Assembly (NCBI GenBank): GCA_017847875.1
Contig: JAGASN010000012.1
Span: forward strand, 1 to 53,622
Reading direction: 5' to 3'
DNA: 53,622 nt
Source of the DNA: Oscillospiraceae bacterium
Lineage (GTDB): Bacteria; Bacillota; Clostridia; Oscillospirales; Ruminococcaceae
This document shows positions 41,332 through 48,657 of this stretch, piece after piece. The translations under genes and the position numbers were made by a program. The stretch's first letter is position 1. Every line of letters begins with the position of its first letter. The notes beneath the pieces are model-generated. The model was not told where the DNA came from. It made no database searches and worked only from the letters and a program-made list of their open reading frames with translations.

Positions 41332-42408
41332 TCAGTCGCAGACTTTAAAAGTCCAGCCGAGGCTGTCCTCAACCTTGCCGCTCTGGATACCGTAAAGGGT
41401 ATCATAAAGTTTCTGTGCGGTGGGGCCGATTTTTCCTTCGTTGATGGAGATTTTTTTATCTTCCCAGCCCATTGAACCAATGGGGGAGATAACTGCGGCG
41501 GTGCCGCAGCCCCATGCTTCTTCAAGAGTTCCGTTTTCGGCGGCCTCAAAAAGTTCTTCTGCGGTAATAAGGCGTTCCTCAACTTCAATTCCCCAGCTTC
41601 TGATAAGGTCGATGCAGCTCTTTCTGGTAACGCCGGGAAGGATCGAACCGCTGAGTTCAGGGGTGATAACTTTTCCGCCTACTTTGAACATTACGTTCAT
41701 TGCGCCGACTTCTTCAACATATTTGCGTTCAACGCCGTCGAGCCAGAGAACCTGAACATAGCCTTTCTTTGCGGCGGCTTCGCCTGCGCGAAGGGAAGCT
41801 GCATAGTTTCCGCCGCATTTTGTATAACCGGTACCGCCTCTTACAGCGCGGACGTCGCGGCTTTCAACATAAATATCAACAGGGCTCATTCCGTTGGGAT
41901 AATAGGAGCCGGAAGGACTGCAGATTATGCAGAAAAGATAGGTTTCGGAAGCATGAACGCCGAGATGTGCATCGGTTGCAAAGATGAACGGACGGATATA
42001 AAGGGAAGTTCCGGGATTATGGGGAACCCATTCAGCATCGACCGCAACAAGTTCCTTTATGGCTTCAACAAAGGTTTCTTCCGGAACGGCGGGCATGCAA
42101 AGACGCTCGTTTGAATTCTGCATACGTTTTGCGTTTTCATAAGGACGGAAAAGATGGATGGAACCGTCTTCCCAGCGGTATGCTTTCATGCCTTCAAAAA
42201 CTTCCTGAGCGTAATGGAGAACCATGCAGCTGGGGTCAAGTTCAAGAGGAGCATAGGGAACGATTCTTCCGTCGTGCCAGCCTTTTCCTTCGGTGTAATT
42301 CATAAGGAACATGTGGTCGCTGAAGGTGCGTCCGAAGCCGAGCTTGCTTTCATCGGCGGGTCTGGTTTTTGGATTTTCGGTATATGTTACAGGAAAAGTG
42401 AATTCCAT
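41332..42408 (-). CDS. ilvE: branched-chain amino acid aminotransferase
   Basis: 358 residues, fold-type-IV PLP enzyme of the longer BCAT group. The PLP lysine is K197 in GTGYTKCGGNYAAS; the LHYAQEVFEGMKAYR and ITPELSGSILPGVTRKS motifs are intact. It interconverts leucine, isoleucine and valine with their 2-oxoacids using glutamate/2-oxoglutarate. It follows the VOR gamma gene by 21 bp and has no promoter of its own. The operon therefore links 2-oxoacid oxidoreductase with transamination, in either the degradative or biosynthetic direction. Confidence 0.92.
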   Translation of the reverse strand: MEFTFPVTYTENPKTRPADESKLGFGRTFSDHMFLMNYTEGKGWHDGRIVPYAPLELDPSCMVLHYAQEVFEGMKAYRWEDGSIHLFRPYENAKRMQNSNERLCMPAVPEETFVEAIKELVAVDAEWVPHNPGTSLYIRPFIFATDAHLGVHASETYLFCIICSPSGSYYPNGMSPVDIYVESRDVRAVRGGTGYTKCGGNYAASLRAGEAAAKKGYVQVLWLDGVERKYVEEVGAMNVMFKVGGKVITPELSGSILPGVTRKSCIDLIRSWGIEVEERLITAEELFEAAENGTLEEAWGCGTAAVISPIGSMGWEDKKISINEGKIGPTAQKLYDTLYGIQSGKVEDSLGWTFKVCD

Positions 42409-42429
42409 TTTTCAAAAGCCTTCTTTCAA

Positions 42430-42972
42430 TTAAGCCTGAGTATAATTTTTTCCGATTTCAAGAGCCTGAAGGTTGAGGTCTATAAGATCGGCGTGTCTCG
42501 GGGGAACAGCATGGCGAAGTCCTTCTTCAAGGTGTTCAGGGGAAACACAGCCGGTTTCCTTAACGATTGCGCCGAGAAGGATCATGTTTGCAAGGGTGGG
42601 TGCGCCCATATCCTTTGCAAGCTGGGTTGCGGGGATATAATAAACGTCGATGTCGTCGCGGTCAACTTTTCTGCTGATAAGTGCGGAATCAACGAAAAGT
42701 TTTCCGCCGGGAGCAACCATGTTCTCATATTTATCGAGGGAAGGGTTGTTCATTACCATAACGACGTTCGGGTGGTCAACGATAGGGGAACCGATAGGTT
42801 CATCGGAAAGGATTACGGTGCAGTTAGCGGTACCGCCGCGCATTTCGGGACCATAGGAAGGGAGCCAGCTGAGCTGTCTGTCCTCGGCAAGTCCTGCATA
42901 AGCAAGAACTTTTCCGGAGAAAAGAAGTCCCTGGCCGCCGAAACCGGCAATGATAATCTGATGATCAGCCAT
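42430..42972 (-). CDS. 2-oxoacid:ferredoxin oxidoreductase, gamma subunit (VOR/KOR type)
   Basis: 180 residues beginning [20 protein letters not shown], the CoA-binding gamma-domain signature. [19 protein letters not shown] is the second conserved block. It forms the enzyme with the alpha, beta and delta subunits encoded just upstream. The ATG at 42972 lies within the 3' end of the beta gene (8-base overlap), indicating coupling. A longer in-frame start at 42993 is possible but lies deeper in the beta gene. Confidence 0.9.
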   Translation of the reverse strand: MADHQIIIAGFGGQGLLFSGKVLAYAGLAEDRQLSWLPSYGPEMRGGTANCTVILSDEPIGSPIVDHPNVVMVMNNPSLDKYENMVAPGGKLFVDSALISRKVDRDDIDVYYIPATQLAKDMGAPTLANMILLGAIVKETGCVSPEHLEEGLRHAVPPRHADLIDLNLQALEIGKNYTQA

Positions 42973-43717
42973 TGTTTTCACCGTCCTTGTCACGATATAC
43001 TCCGAGAGGATAATAAGGAATCATTTTTTCGTCAATCCAGTCAAGAGCCTTTTGAGGAGTCATGCCCCAGTTTGTAGGGCAGGAAGAAAGAACTTCAACA
43101 AGGGAAAAGCCTTTTCCGTCGATCTGGTTCTGGAAAGCTTTTTTGATGGCTTTTTTTGCGTTGCGGACGTTTTTAACGTTGTTTACGGTAACGCGTTCAA
43201 GATATGCCGGACCGTCAAGTTCGCTGAGAAGTTCGCAAACGCGAATCGGGAAGCCCTGGGTTTCGGTGTTTCTTCCGTAAGGAGAAGTCTGGGTTACCTG
43301 TCCGGGAAGGGAAGTGGGAGCCATCTGGCCGCCGGTCATTCCGTAAATTGCGTTGTTGATAAAGATAATGGTTATGTTTTCGCCTCTTGCGGCGGAATGA
43401 ACGGTTTCGCACATACCGATGGAAGCAAGGTCGCCGTCTCCCTGGTAAGTAAATACGATTTTGCTGGGATCGGAACGTTTAACGCCGGTTGCAACAGCCG
43501 GAGCTCTTCCGTGTGCGGCTTCGACCATATCAACGGTGAAGTAATCGTAAGCCATTACGGAACAGCCAACGGGAGCAATACCAATGGTTCTGCCTTCAAT
43601 TCCGAGTTCATCAATAACTTCCGCAACAAGGCGGTGAACAATTCCGTGGGTGCAGCCGGGGCAATAGTGAAGAACGGCATCGGTGAGTGCCTTTGGTTTT
43701 TCAAAAACAACTGCCAT
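42965..43717 (-). CDS. 2-oxoacid:ferredoxin oxidoreductase, TPP-binding beta subunit (VOR/KOR type)
   Basis: 250 residues. The cluster or TPP-associated motif HYCPGCTHGI is near residue 17. The TPP-Mg motif starts at GDGD (YQGDGDLASIG) and ends with the NN of IFINNAIYGMTGGQ. It catalyses CoA-dependent oxidative decarboxylation of a 2-oxoacid with reduction of ferredoxin, or the reverse reductive carboxylation. It lies two bases after the alpha gene. Confidence 0.92.
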   Translation of the reverse strand: MAVVFEKPKALTDAVLHYCPGCTHGIVHRLVAEVIDELGIEGRTIGIAPVGCSVMAYDYFTVDMVEAAHGRAPAVATGVKRSDPSKIVFTYQGDGDLASIGMCETVHSAARGENITIIFINNAIYGMTGGQMAPTSLPGQVTQTSPYGRNTETQGFPIRVCELLSELDGPAYLERVTVNNVKNVRNAKKAIKKAFQNQIDGKGFSLVEVLSSCPTNWGMTPQKALDWIDEKMIPYYPLGVYRDKDGENNG

Positions 43718-43719
43718 GA

Positions 43720-44784
43720 TTATTCCTCTCCTTTCTCTGCTTTTTTAATGGAAGCAAGAATATCGTCAACGGTGGTGATCATGCCGCCGACTCTGGTGCA
43801 GCCGTAAACGGGCTTTTTGCAGCGGATAGCAAGTTCAATATCCTCTTTCATCTGTCCCATGTTAAGTTCAACGGAGATGAAAGATTTTACTTTGTCCGCA
43901 GCTGCAAGAAGGGGCTTTTTCGGGAAGGGCCAAAGGGTAATGGGTCTTATCATACCGACTTTGATGCCCTGTTTTCTGGCCTCAAGAATTGCGTTTCTGG
44001 AAACACGGGCGGTAATTCCGCAGGAAACAATGCAGATTTCCGCATCTTCCATCATGAATTCTTCCCAAAGGCATTCCTCTTCTTCGATTTTTTTGTATCT
44101 TTCGTAACGCTCAAGGTTAACGTCTTCGAGTTTTTTAGGAGCAAGATAGAGGGAGTTTACAATGTGGTGTTCGCGTTTGCATTCGGTACCGGTAACGGCC
44201 CAATCCTTCGGGGTGTTATCGATTTCAACAGGGTCCGGAAGAACAACGGGTTCCATCATCTGACCCATGGTGCCGTCTGCAAGAAGCATGCAGGGCATGC
44301 GGTATTTATCGGCAAGTTCAAAACCTTTAAGAGTCATATCGGCCATTTCCTGAACGGAAGCCGGAGCAAGAACGATTACGTGGAAGTCGCCGTGACCGGG
44401 TCCGCGGGTTGCAAGGAAATAATCGGACTGGGAAGGCTGGATTCCGCCAAGACCGGGGCCGCCGCGCTGTACGTTAACGATAAGGGCGGGAAGGTCGGAA
44501 CCTGCAAGATAGGAAATTCCTTCGCATTTAAGAGCAATACCCGGGCTGGAAGAAGAGGTCATTGCGCGTTTTCCGGTTGCGGCAACGCCATAGACCATGT
44601 TGATTGCGGCGATTTCGCTTTCCGCCTGAAGGAAAACTCCGCCGATTTTCGGCATTTTTTTGGACATATAGGCCGCAACTTCGGTCTGGGGAGTGATCGG
44701 ATATCCGAAATAATGGCGGCATCCGGCAAGGATAGCCGCTTCCGCAAGGGCTTCGTTGCCCTTCATAAGAACTTTTTCCTGCAT
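43720..44784 (-). CDS. 2-oxoacid:ferredoxin oxidoreductase, alpha subunit (VorB-type)
   Basis: 354 residues. The pyrimidine-binding domain starts LMKGNEALAEAAILAGCRHYFGYPITPQTE, and further typical blocks are SSSPGIALKCEG and NVQRGGPGLGG. Length and motifs fit the subunit that databases name 3-methyl-2-oxobutanoate dehydrogenase VorB, so the preferred substrates are probably branched-chain 2-oxoacids. KorA-type specificity is not excluded. The ATG at 44784 follows AAAGGAGG; the in-frame start 24 bases earlier overlaps that site. Confidence 0.9.
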   Translation of the reverse strand: MQEKVLMKGNEALAEAAILAGCRHYFGYPITPQTEVAAYMSKKMPKIGGVFLQAESEIAAINMVYGVAATGKRAMTSSSSPGIALKCEGISYLAGSDLPALIVNVQRGGPGLGGIQPSQSDYFLATRGPGHGDFHVIVLAPASVQEMADMTLKGFELADKYRMPCMLLADGTMGQMMEPVVLPDPVEIDNTPKDWAVTGTECKREHHIVNSLYLAPKKLEDVNLERYERYKKIEEEECLWEEFMMEDAEICIVSCGITARVSRNAILEARKQGIKVGMIRPITLWPFPKKPLLAAADKVKSFISVELNMGQMKEDIELAIRCKKPVYGCTRVGGMITTVDDILASIKKAEKGEE

Positions 44785-44797
44785 ATTTCCGCCTCCT

Positions 44798-45004
44798 TTA
44801 TTTTTCAACAGTGATTACGCAGTCCGGGCACATTGTTGCACAGAAAGCGCATCCGATGCATTTTTCGGGTTCAGTGATCTCAACGGGAGAATGACCTTTC
44901 TGGTTAAGTCTTTCTCTCGAAAGCTGGAGAAGATTTTTCGGGCAGGCATTTACGCAAAGACCACAGCCCTTGCAAAGTTCTTCTTTAAAAGTAAGTTTTG
45001 CCAA
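44798..45004 (-). CDS. 2-oxoacid:ferredoxin oxidoreductase, delta subunit (2x[4Fe-4S] ferredoxin)
   Basis: 68 residues with two cysteine motifs, [12 protein letters not shown] near 11-22 and [12 protein letters not shown] near 49-60, each for one [4Fe-4S] cluster. It passes electrons between the TPP site and soluble ferredoxin. The spacing to its neighbours is 18 and 13 bases, so it belongs to the VOR operon. Confidence 0.92.
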   Translation of the reverse strand: MAKLTFKEELCKGCGLCVNACPKNLLQLSRERLNQKGHSPVEITEPEKCIGCAFCATMCPDCVITVEK

Positions 45005-45022
45005 AATCGTTGCACCTCCGTT

Positions 45023-45697
45023 TTATTTGTTAAGATGATAATATAGTTTCTGAAGCGAAAGGGGAAAAAGGTTCTCCACTTTGTCTTTCAGTTCTTCATA
45101 AATTTTTTCGTCACAGCAGGTCATTTTTACAGGAATTCCGAGAGCTTTTGAAACATCTTCGGCATATGCCATGCTGGAAAGAACATCTTCCGCGGTCGTT
45201 TCCGGACCGAGGTTTGTGTTGTTGACAATTCCGGTGAAAGGAAGCCCGCAGGCTTTTACCATTTCGGAAACCACCTCAAGAGTATCGGAAACGTTCCGGG
45301 TAAGAGGACGTGCCTTGTTGACAACAAGAAGCATTTCATAATCGTTTTCTTCGATAATCGAAGGAACGTATCTTCCGAGAGCAAGAGCGCCGCGGTCATC
45401 TCCTCCGATATCAAGAACGCCGTATTCACTTCGGCTGTCGATAAGTTCATAAACTTCCTTCGGCATTGCCGGAGCATCAACGTTGCTGTTGGCGAACTTT
45501 GAGCATATAAGTTTTATTCCGTGCTCACGGAAAACTTCTTCGCTGTCAAGGGTTCGGAAATATGGGTTTACGATATCGAGATCCGCAACCGTTACCGGAA
45601 ATCCGTGCTCACGCAAAAGCAAGGCATAATTTACGGCGATATTGGTTTTTCCGCTTCCGTAATGACCGGCAAAAAGTGTTAGTCTTTTGAATTCCAG
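45023..45697 (-). CDS. P-loop ATPase (MinD/ParA/CobQ-like) of the VOR operon; CTG start
   Basis: 224 residues if started at CTG 45697: MEFKRLTLFA, then Walker A GHYGSGKTN at 11-19. The switch regions follow in DLDIVNPYFRT and VLDIGGDDRG. The next usual start, TTG at 45622, would delete the Walker A motif. The CTG lies 9 bases after GGAGG (45711-45707), and a TGA in the same frame lies just upstream, so a non-AUG start is strongly indicated. The family is uncharacterised but recurs beside 2-oxoacid oxidoreductase genes in Clostridia. A role in cluster insertion or enzyme assembly is a guess. Confidence 0.8.
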   Translation of the reverse strand: MEFKRLTLFAGHYGSGKTNIAVNYALLLREHGFPVTVADLDIVNPYFRTLDSEEVFREHGIKLICSKFANSNVDAPAMPKEVYELIDSRSEYGVLDIGGDDRGALALGRYVPSIIEENDYEMLLVVNKARPLTRNVSDTLEVVSEMVKACGLPFTGIVNNTNLGPETTAEDVLSSMAYAEDVSKALGIPVKMTCCDEKIYEELKDKVENLFPLSLQKLYYHLNK

Positions 45698-45724
45698 AGG
45701 AAATCACCTCCGTTTTAGTAATTT

Positions 45725-45798
45725 AGCCTTCCCAGAGGGGAAGGTGGCATTTGCGAAGCAAATGACGGATGAGGGATTATCAGGTAACGCGGAGCGTT
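45725..45798. repeat. 74-bp multi-hairpin intergenic repeat, copy A
   Basis: Three adjacent hairpins: CCTTCCC/GGGGAAGG, CATTTGC/GCAAATG and AACGC/GCGTT. The first 53 bases differ from copy B (48549-48622) at one position, and the distance to the third hairpin is identical. It lies just after the stop codon of the first XRE-cupin-ACS gene. Confidence 0.85.
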
Positions 45799-45810
45799 CA
45801 TAGTAATTTA

Positions 45811-45865
45811 TCAGGGATATCACTCCGCAGTCACCTTCGGTGACAGCTCCTCCTCCGAGGAGCCG
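45811..45865. repeat. second structured repeat, two hairpins
   Basis: GTCACC TTC GGTGAC (45830-45844) and GCTCCTC CTCC GAGGAGC (45846-45863). It abuts copy A. The style matches other intergenic repeats I know from gut Clostridia. No T-tract, so it is not a convincing terminator. Confidence 0.55.
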
Positions 45866-45873
45866 GAAAAATA

Positions 45874-48156
45874 TCAAAGCTTGCTTCTTATAATTTTTCC
45901 GCTGGTCGTTTTTGGAAGTTCGGTGCGGAACTCGACGATTCTCGGATATTTATAAGGAGCGGTGTGGGTTTTAACGTAATTCTGAATCTCTTTTTTGAGT
46001 TCATCGGTGGGTTCGGTGCCTTTGGTAAGGACTATGCAGGCTTTTACAACCTGTCCGCGGACTTCGTCCGGAGCTGCGCAAACGCCGCATTCAAGAACAT
46101 AGGGAAGCTCCATGATGACGTTTTCGATTTCAAACGGTCCTATGCGGTAGCCGGAAGATTTGATAAGGTCGTCGGCTCTGCCGACATACCAGAAGAAACC
46201 GTCCTCATCTTTCCAGGCAAGGTCGCCGGTGTGATAAAATCCGTCGTGCCAGGTTTCCGCGGTTTTTTCGGGGCTTGCATAATATTGATAGCTGAGTCCG
46301 CAGGGAAGACCTTTGCTGATGTTGATGCAAATTTCGCCGGTGTCGCCTGCGGCAACTTCGTTTCCGTCCGCATCAAGAAGATGAACATCATAAAGGGGAG
46401 AAGGTTTTCCCATGGAACCGATTTTGTGGCTTCCGCCGGAAAGGTTGCCGATGATAAGGGTGGATTCGCTCTGGCCGAAACCTTCCATAATCTGGAGTCC
46501 GGTCGCGTTTTCAAATTGGCGGAAAACTTCCGGGTTAAGCGCTTCGCCGGCGATTGAGGCATGCTTGATTGAGGAAAGGTCAAAACGGCTCAGGTCCTGT
46601 TTTATAAGCATGCGGTACATGGTCGGCGGTGCGCAGAAGGTCGTAATATGATATTTTGCGAACATCGGCAAAATCTTTTCCGCATCAAAGCGGTCAAAGT
46701 CATAGACAAAAATCGGAGCTTCGCAAAGCCATTGACCGTAAAGTTTTCCCCAAAGGGATTTTGCCCAGCCGGTGTCGGAAATTGTAAGATGAAGTCCTTC
46801 CGGATCAACGCAATGCCAATATTTTGCGGTAATAAAATGTCCGAGAGGATATTTATAGTTATGGGCGGCAATTTTCGGATAACCGGAAGTTCCGGAAGTG
46901 AAGAACATGAGCATCGGGTCGTTTCCGCAGGCGGTTTCTTCGTTTCTGCGGAAGGAACTCGAGAACATGGTGTAATCTTCATCAAAGTTGAACCAGCCTT
47001 CGCGGCTTCCGTTAACTATGATTTTAGTTGTAAGGGAAGGGCTGTTGGCTGAGGCTTTGTCAACGGCATCTGCGGTTTCGCCGTCTGCGGTGCAGATAAT
47101 AGCGCTGATTCCGGCGGAATTGAAACGATATTCAAAATCGTGCTCAAGAAGCTGGTTTGTTGCGGGAATCGCAATTGCGCCGATTTTATGGAGTGCAAGT
47201 ATTGCAAACCAGAACTGATAATGACGCTTGAGAACAAGCATAACTCTGTCGCCCTTTTTGATTCCGAGGGATTTGAAATAGTTTGCCGCTCTGCCGGATT
47301 CCTTTTTTATATCGCGGAAGGTAAAGCGTCTTTCCGTTCCGTCGTTGGAAATATGGAGCATTGCGAGCTTATCCGGCTGTTCTCTTCCGAGAGCATCAAC
47401 AACGTCATAGGCAAAGTTGAAGTTTTCTTCGTTCCTGAAAGAAATTTTGGTGCAAAGACCGTTTTTGTCTTTTTCGGTGGTGATAAATTTGTTATAAACA
47501 CGCTCGGTATCGTCGGAACGATGGGGTGCGTTGGGAAGAATCGCGGCTTTGTGGGTGGAAGTTTCCTTCTGCGGAGTAAGAACTATCGCATAGAAAATGC
47601 AGTCCGCACCACCAACAGCGACCATTCCGTGAGGAGTGGAGCTGTCGAAATAAATGCAGTCACCTTTGTTGAGGGTTTCGGTATGTTCACCAATCTGGAT
47701 TTTAAGGCTTCCTTCGATGATAAGGTCGAATTCCTGACCTTCGTGGGAAGTGAGAGCAATGGGGCTGTGCTCGGCTTCTTCGCTGTATTTATTTACAACA
47801 AAAAGCGGTTCGGAAATCCTGTTGCGGAAGTCGGAAGCCATGTTGTAATAAATCATTCCGTGAGCCTGTTCAATTTTCTGGCCCTGTCCCGCTCTGGTAA
47901 CAGTATATCCGCGAAGCTTAGGGCTCTGGCCTTCGATAATATCGGTGATATCGACGCCGAGACTTAAAGAACAGCGATAAAGGAAAGCAAAGTTAAGGTC
48001 GCGCTGACCGGATTCACATTCGATATATTCCTCTTCGGAAACGCCGGTTCTCTGCGCCATTTCTGCGGTGGAAAGTCCGGTTATTTCGCGAAGAGCGCGG
48101 ATACGTTCCGCCATCTCCTGTATCTTATATTCAAGTCCCGTAAGCTGTTTTTCCAT
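45874..48156 (-). CDS. XRE-cupin-acyl-CoA synthetase fusion (copy 1)
   Basis: 760 residues with three domains. A helix-turn-helix XRE region (about 13-72, STAEMAQRTGVSEEEYIECESG) comes first. A cupin follows (about 100-200, EGQEFDLIIEGSLKIQIGEH...GDCIYFDSSTPHG). The third is an AMP-forming acyl-CoA synthetase of the medium-chain/acetyl-CoA-synthetase type (about 240-760): A3 FFTSGTSGYPKIAAH, A5 EGFGQSES, hinge GRADDLIKSSGYRIG and catalytic Lys in SGKIIRSKL. It would activate a short or medium acid. It has a T-box leader and precedes the VOR-ilvE operon. Confidence 0.88.
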   Translation of the reverse strand: MEKQLTGLEYKIQEMAERIRALREITGLSTAEMAQRTGVSEEEYIECESGQRDLNFAFLYRCSLSLGVDITDIIEGQSPKLRGYTVTRAGQGQKIEQAHGMIYYNMASDFRNRISEPLFVVNKYSEEAEHSPIALTSHEGQEFDLIIEGSLKIQIGEHTETLNKGDCIYFDSSTPHGMVAVGGADCIFYAIVLTPQKETSTHKAAILPNAPHRSDDTERVYNKFITTEKDKNGLCTKISFRNEENFNFAYDVVDALGREQPDKLAMLHISNDGTERRFTFRDIKKESGRAANYFKSLGIKKGDRVMLVLKRHYQFWFAILALHKIGAIAIPATNQLLEHDFEYRFNSAGISAIICTADGETADAVDKASANSPSLTTKIIVNGSREGWFNFDEDYTMFSSSFRRNEETACGNDPMLMFFTSGTSGYPKIAAHNYKYPLGHFITAKYWHCVDPEGLHLTISDTGWAKSLWGKLYGQWLCEAPIFVYDFDRFDAEKILPMFAKYHITTFCAPPTMYRMLIKQDLSRFDLSSIKHASIAGEALNPEVFRQFENATGLQIMEGFGQSESTLIIGNLSGGSHKIGSMGKPSPLYDVHLLDADGNEVAAGDTGEICINISKGLPCGLSYQYYASPEKTAETWHDGFYHTGDLAWKDEDGFFWYVGRADDLIKSSGYRIGPFEIENVIMELPYVLECGVCAAPDEVRGQVVKACIVLTKGTEPTDELKKEIQNYVKTHTAPYKYPRIVEFRTELPKTTSGKIIRSKL

Positions 48157-48188
48157 ACTGTTTTTCCTCCGTTCCTTTTGGGAAGAAA

Positions 48189-48480
48189 CAAAAAAGCCCG
48201 TCCCAAAGAAATGATTCTTTGAGACGAGCTGTTTAAAAACAACATACCCGCGGTACCACTCAAATTGCGTTTGCTATTGCAAAACACCGCTCATCGGGTT
48301 CAAACAAACCCTAAGCACTTACGCAGCTGACGCGGAAGAGTTCTACTTGCGAAAAACGCTTTCTTCTCTTCGGCTCGGGAGCTACAGCAAAAAACACCCG
48401 TCATCGGCTTTTCATCAGCCGCCGACTCTCTTTAGGCAGGAAACGTTTTCTGCACTCTCCGTCAAAGCCTTTATATTAAA
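48189..48480 (-). promoter_or_regulatory. T-box leader of XRE-cupin-ACS copy 1
   Basis: Minus-strand T-box core GAGTGGTACCGCGG (48261-48248). The terminator AGCTCGTCTCAAAGAA/TTTCTTTGGGACGGGCT (48230-48195) is followed by T6. Stem I has basal CGGAG/CTCCCG, an upper helix GCAGAAAAC/GTTTTTTGC and a distal loop GGCTGATGAAAAGCC. The specifier bulge between them reads TGTAG. GTA (Val) or TGT (Cys) are the possible triplets, and I cannot decide. The leader predicts transcription of the synthetase, and perhaps of the VOR operon behind it, when the matching tRNA is uncharged. Confidence 0.9.
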
Positions 48481-48484
48481 AAGA

Positions 48485-48513
48485 ATCATATCACTTGATT
48501 ATTTAATTGTCAA
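48485..48513 (-). promoter_or_regulatory. promoter of T-box leader 1
   Basis: Minus strand TTGACA (48513-48508), 17-bp spacer, TATGAT (48490-48485). Near-consensus. Confidence 0.85.
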
Positions 48514-48548
48514 GCTAAATTCAAAATTTTGAATAAATATTCCGATTA

Positions 48549-48622
48549 AGCCTTCCCGGAGGGGAAGGTGGCATTTGCGAAGCAAATGACGGATGAGGGA
48601 TTACAAAAGAACGCGGAGCGTT
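48549..48622. repeat. 74-bp multi-hairpin intergenic repeat, copy B
   Basis: Same three hairpins as copy A, placed just after the stop codon of the second XRE-cupin-ACS gene. Position and sequence match copy A, so the repeat belongs to the duplicated unit or inserted at the same place in both. Confidence 0.85.
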
Positions 48623-48657
48623 TAATCAGGTATATCCTTCTTCAGAGAAACCTTAAA

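Noticed and set aside
41332..44784. Simple degradative (Stickland-like) branched-chain amino-acid operon
   Set aside because: Not excluded, but less likely: the T-box leaders upstream predict expression during amino-acid shortage, which fits synthesis rather than breakdown.
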